Shown piece after piece: positions 4,882 through 8,338 of a DNA stretch of 8,338 bases. The stretch comes from Chloroflexota bacterium. GTDB lineage: Bacteria > Chloroflexota > UBA6077 > JACCZL01. The stretch lies in NCBI GenBank assembly GCA_020845495.1, contig JADLFM010000161.1, forward strand, positions 1 through 8,338, written 5' to 3'. The notes under the pieces are model-generated. The model did not search any database and was not told the DNA's origin. It was given only the letters and a program-made list of their open reading frames with translations. Made by a program: the position numbers and the translations under genes. Position 1 is the first letter of the stretch; each line of letters opens with the position of its first letter.

Positions 4882-7603
4882 GCGCCGACCGAGCCCCGTC
4901 ATGCATCCCGAGCTGGTCGAGATCGTCACGCCACGCACCAACGCAGCGGTCATCACGCCGGCCGAGAACCTCCTGGCCGCGATCTCGTTGGCCGAGCCGT
5001 TCGGTCTGGAGATCACCGCCACCTCGGAGGCACGCCGCTTCGTGGCCCGCGCCGGTACCGTCGCGATGCGGCAGCACCTCGAAGACCAGCTCGGGGTCGC
5101 GTACCCGCAGGCCGAGCTTCGCCGCCTCGACGTCGATCAGCATCCCGGCCTGGATCCGGCCTGGTGCCAGCCGGAAGAGCGCGTTGTTGCTCGCACGCTC
5201 GTCCTGCGCGGTCCCGGGTACCTGCCGCTTCGCACCTTCCGCGACATCGACGTGGCGGCCGATCGCGCCGCCCAGGCCGACCCGATCCTCGGGATCCTGG
5301 GGGCACTCAGCGATCTGCCGCCCGGCTGGCGATCGCTGTGCCAGCTCGTGCTCGCTCCGGCTCCGGACGACTGGTGCAAGGAGTACCTGCGCCTCACCGT
5401 CGAGCATCCACTGGCATCCGAGCGCGCCAATGCGCACGCAGACACCTCACTCGCGCCGGTCTTCATGTGGGCGGGACTTCTGGCGGCCGGCTGTCTCGCC
5501 TACCAGGGGTACCAGTGGTACAGCGTGGGACATTGGCTGCGGCTTGCGCTCCTGGTAGGCGGCATCGGTGTGGCAGTGCCAGCGGCGATGCTGCTCGTAC
5601 GACGAATACTGAAGCGAACCATCTACGACATGCGCCTGGTTCAGGAGAAGGTCAGCCGCATCGCCTATCGGACCGAGATCCGACTGGCCGTCATTGCGCC
5701 GGCCGACGCGCCACCAGCGGCGATGGACGAGCGCCTGGACCGGCTGGCGAAGGTGTATCGGCAGTTCAGCCTCGCCGCCGGCAATGGCCTGGAGCCGCGA
5801 CGTCTCCGCAAGGACGATCTCGACCTGAGCCAACTGCGTCCACTCGCCCCGGCGAGGTCGCGGCCGGTCCTGAACACGCGCGAGCTCGCCGGCCTCTGGC
5901 ATCTCCCGCAGGCCCTGGCCGATGTCCCGCTGCTCGAGCGGACCGGCGCTCGGCGCCACCTGCCCAGGCCGTTCTCGGTTACGCACGGATGTCGTGTCGG
6001 TGTCTCCGCCCATCAAGGACGGTCGGTGCCGGTCTCGCTGCCCGCTGAGCTGCTCCGTCGCCATCTACTGCTCGTCGCCAAGACCCGTCGCGGGAAGTCG
6101 TCCCTGTTGCTCCGTATCGCAGCCTACTTGATGGAGTCCATGGCGCCCGACGGCCGGGCGCCGATGCTGCTCCTCGTCGATCCGCACCGGGATCTCGCCG
6201 AGGCCGTCCTCGGCGTGGTGCCGTCGAGCCGGCAGGGTGACGTCGTGTATCTCGACGTGTCGGACCGGAGCCGGCCGTTCGGGTTGAACCTGCTCGACGT
6301 GCGGCTCGGTTGGGATCGTGACAAGGCAGTATCGAATGCCCTGTCGATCTTCCGACGGGAGTTCGATCGCTTCTGGGGACCTCGGATGGAGGACGCCTTC
6401 CGCTTCGGGCTCCTCACCCTGTTCGAAGTCAACCAGGCGATCTGTGCTGACGATGTCAACGGACGAGGCCGGCAGCACACGATCCTCCAGGTCCCGACAG
6501 TTCTCACGGACGAGGTCTTCCGAAAGAGTGTGCTGCGTCTCGTCAGCGATCCCGTCATCAAGGGCTGGTGGTCCGGCTACTTCGATCAGCTCGATCGCCG
6601 GCTCAGAGTCGAAATTGCGAACCCGGTCGTCAGCAAAGTCAATAAATACGCCGGGTCGCGCGCGGCTCGTTCCATCGTCGGCCAACCGCGGTCGACGATC
6701 GATCCCTCGGGCTGGCTACGGTCCGGTTCCATCGTCGTCGTCAACACGGCCAAGGGAACGATCGGCGAGGACACGGCCGCCCTTATTGGCGGAAGCCTGA
6801 TCAACCTTGTCGGCCTCATCATCGGTGAGCAGGCCGCGCTCCCGGATGACCGCCGGCGGCCGGCCACGCTGATCGTCGACGAGTTTCACACGCTCCCTGG
6901 CGCGGACTACGAAGGGATCCTGTCCGAGCTGGCGAAGTACGGGGCCAGCTTGATTCTGGCGACCCAGAGCCTTGCCCGTCTCGAAGCGCTGGATCGAGAC
7001 CAGGGCCGGTCACTCCGCTCGACCGTGTTCGCCAACCTCGATGGCCTGTTCGTGTTCCACACCAGCGCTGAGGATGCTCGCTACCTGGTGCGGGAACTGG
7101 GCGGCGAGATCGACGAGCACGATCTGATCGAGCTTGGCGAGCACCAGTGCTACGCCAAGCTGTCGGCCGGCGGCGAGCGCCTGCCCACGTTCTCCGTCTC
7201 GCTCGACCCACCACCGCCGAGCGATCCGCTCCTGCGAGACCAGATCACGTCTCTCTCATCGGCTCGCTACGGACGCGACGTGGCCGCCGTTGAAGAGGAT
7301 CTGAGGTCAGCATTGGCCAGGGCCGAAAAGTTTCGCGCGATTCGTCTAGACGGCGACAAGCCCAAGTCGGGAGGCAAAGGTGCCGGCACGCCGGGCAAGT
7401 TGCCGAATGAGCCGCGCTCATTCACCAAACCGGTAAAGGAGCGAAACGACAACCGCCCGAAGAAGCAGAAGGCTGGCATTCAGCTTCAGGCGACGCTCCT
7501 CGACGCACTTCGCGATGCCGATGACGCCGACGATCGCTCGACCGGGCGAGATGAATCGCTGCTCGCCTCCGACACAGACGGGGCGGAGGTCGAGGAGCCA
7601 TGA
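4865..7603 (+). CDS. membrane-anchored HerA/TraG-type ATPase, likely T4SS coupling protein (VirD4-like)
   Basis: The product is 912 residues. An N-terminal soluble region (about 1-195) is unrecognised; PAENLLAAISLAEPFGLEI is its best marker. A membrane hairpin follows (about 198-215 and 225-245). The motor domain has Walker A AKTRRGKS (405-412), VDPHRDL (438-444), Walker B LIVDEFHTLPG (Asp672, Glu673) and LATQS with Gln701. FANLDGLFVFHTSAEDARYL and a GEHQCYAKL strand match the TraG/VirD4-HerA group. A tail of about 85 residues is first basic (827-870), then acidic (880-912). Coupling proteins sit at the inner membrane and pump the relaxase-DNA complex into the channel. ATG 4865 is the first start after a stop in this frame (4790-4792) but has a weak Shine-Dalgarno; ATG 4901 is an alternative that avoids the overlap. 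No relaxase is visible, so the coupling role rests on domain type and context. Confidence 0.82.
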   Translation: MSLSIRRRPSPVMHPELVEIVTPRTNAAVITPAENLLAAISLAEPFGLEITATSEARRFVARAGTVAMRQHLEDQLGVAYPQAELRRLDVDQHPGLDPAWCQPEERVVARTLVLRGPGYLPLRTFRDIDVAADRAAQADPILGILGALSDLPPGWRSLCQLVLAPAPDDWCKEYLRLTVEHPLASERANAHADTSLAPVFMWAGLLAAGCLAYQGYQWYSVGHWLRLALLVGGIGVAVPAAMLLVRRILKRTIYDMRLVQEKVSRIAYRTEIRLAVIAPADAPPAAMDERLDRLAKVYRQFSLAAGNGLEPRRLRKDDLDLSQLRPLAPARSRPVLNTRELAGLWHLPQALADVPLLERTGARRHLPRPFSVTHGCRVGVSAHQGRSVPVSLPAELLRRHLLLVAKTRRGKSSLLLRIAAYLMESMAPDGRAPMLLLVDPHRDLAEAVLGVVPSSRQGDVVYLDVSDRSRPFGLNLLDVRLGWDRDKAVSNALSIFRREFDRFWGPRMEDAFRFGLLTLFEVNQAICADDVNGRGRQHTILQVPTVLTDEVFRKSVLRLVSDPVIKGWWSGYFDQLDRRLRVEIANPVVSKVNKYAGSRAARSIVGQPRSTIDPSGWLRSGSIVVVNTAKGTIGEDTAALIGGSLINLVGLIIGEQAALPDDRRRPATLIVDEFHTLPGADYEGILSELAKYGASLILATQSLARLEALDRDQGRSLRSTVFANLDGLFVFHTSAEDARYLVRELGGEIDEHDLIELGEHQCYAKLSAGGERLPTFSVSLDPPPPSDPLLRDQITSLSSARYGRDVAAVEEDLRSALARAEKFRAIRLDGDKPKSGGKGAGTPGKLPNEPRSFTKPVKERNDNRPKKQKAGIQLQATLLDALRDADDADDRSTGRDESLLASDTDGAEVEEP

Positions 7604-8338
7604 TCGAGCATCCACGTTGGCGCGATGCCGAGGCAGCGGCCAACCGGCTGACCGAGAGCGACCGTCGTTCCCTCTTGCTACTCGTACGGCTGCCGCTCAT
7701 CTGGGAAGCGGCCATCGAGCGGCTGTACGGGCTGAGCGGCGGCGCCTCGGTGTACCGCTGCCTGGCTCGGCTCCGCACGATGGGGCTCATCACCGAGATG
7801 CGCCCGGCACTGCGGCCCGTGCGAAACCCTAGTCTGTTCCATCTGACCGATCTTGGGATCGCGACCGTCGCGGTCGATCGACAGGTCGACCCGGAGTACC
7901 TGGCACGACGGGCGCGGCTGCGGGGTACGGACCTGCTTGCCCTATTGGCGTGCCTGCCCCACGTGCTCGCCGTGTATGACCTCCTCGCAGCTCTGGCGGA
8001 TTCTCGTACCGGCCGCATCGATCTCCTGGCCTGGGAGCAGCCGTGGCGGCGAACGTTCACGCGCTCAACGCGCAGGGCGCCGATCTCGGTCGAGTTGCCG
8101 GCTCACGCTGTCCTGTCGTGGGGCAGCCAGGCAGCTTCCTGTCTCCTGGTGCCTGATCTTGCGACCTTTCCGTTCCACGTCCACCGGCACCTGCTGGCGC
8201 AACTGCTGGCGATGCGTCACCTCACCGTCGACGCGTTCCCTACACTGGTTGTCGCTACAACCGACGCCCGGCAAGCAGCCTGGCATCACCTTCTCCGCGA
8301 TGTAGCGCGAGAGCGAGGGGAGGCGCCGCTCTCGGGCG
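7600..8338 (+). CDS. winged-helix protein similar to replication-relaxation family (3' end outside window)
   Basis: From ATG 7600, overlapping the previous TGA as ATGA, the frame stays open for 246 codons to the right edge. GGAGGT (7585-7590) lies 9 bases ahead. Residues 17-90 look like a winged helix-turn-helix: LTESDRRSLLLLVRLPLIW, then ERLYGLSGGASVYRCLARL as the recognition region and GLITEM entering the wing, which ends LFHLTDLGIATV. The next part has LPHVLAVYDLLAAL and LLAWEQPWRR, similar in layout to replication-relaxation proteins of Gram-positive plasmids and integrative elements, where a winged helix precedes an alpha/beta domain. That family's biochemical role is not settled; control of transfer or replication functions is the usual suggestion. 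Its place after the coupling ATPase fits a DNA-processing accessory. Family assignment is moderate because sequence conservation is low and the C-terminus is missing. Confidence 0.65.
   Translation, partial: MIEHPRWRDAEAAANRLTESDRRSLLLLVRLPLIWEAAIERLYGLSGGASVYRCLARLRTMGLITEMRPALRPVRNPSLFHLTDLGIATVAVDRQVDPEYLARRARLRGTDLLALLACLPHVLAVYDLLAALADSRTGRIDLLAWEQPWRRTFTRSTRRAPISVELPAHAVLSWGSQAASCLLVPDLATFPFHVHRHLLAQLLAMRHLTVDAFPTLVVATTDARQAAWHHLLRDVARERGEAPLSG

Noticed and set aside
5447..6064. Minus-strand open frames opposite the coupling ATPase
   Set aside because: Shadows of a well-supported gene, without starts or domains of their own.

Overview
The window is strongly GC-rich, with G or C at most third codon positions, and every supportable gene reads left to right on the + strand. 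It is part of a conjugative or integrative-element type IV secretion (T4SS) operon of the reduced, non-proteobacterial kind. The protein set (NlpC/P60 hydrolase, VirB2-like pilin, PrgI-family protein, a separate VirB4 N-terminal module, VirB4 ATPase, a DnaG-like mini-primase, a membrane-anchored HerA/TraG-type ATPase and a winged-helix protein like the replication-relaxation family) fits elements of Chloroflexota (Thermomicrobia-like) or, less likely, Actinomycetota. This taxonomic guess is inference from gene content and base composition; no rRNA or housekeeping gene is present.

Region 1 (1-929) is the cell-wall and membrane-pore part: the end of an NlpC/P60 peptidoglycan hydrolase, a possible 34-residue small ORF, a 79-residue two-helix pilin-like protein and a PrgI-family (VirB3-like) membrane protein. 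Region 2 (926-3483) is the VirB4 motor, split over two overlapping genes. Region 3 (3483-4881) is a DNA-processing insert: a CHC2 zinc-finger plus Toprim primase whose frame is interrupted by one in-frame TGA at 3966-3968, and a 99-residue basic helical protein of unknown function. Region 4 (4865-8338) is a 912-residue coupling-protein-like ATPase and the start of a winged-helix protein that runs off the right edge.

Neighbouring genes overlap (ATGA or TGATG junctions) or sit a few bases apart, and most have strong Shine-Dalgarno sequences, so this looks like one transcript with translational coupling; no promoter or terminator is evident inside. A plausible working model is that the hydrolase opens the wall, the pilin, PrgI and VirB4 proteins form and power the channel, the large ATPase feeds DNA to it, and the primase starts complementary-strand synthesis on the transferred strand. 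The most interesting points are the single in-frame stop that separates the two primase domains, a predicted hairpin masking the primase ribosome-binding site, the unrecognised 99-residue protein beside the primase, and the coupling ATPase with its long N-terminal domain and bipolar charged tail. No RNA gene, insertion sequence, CRISPR array, origin or attachment site was seen.
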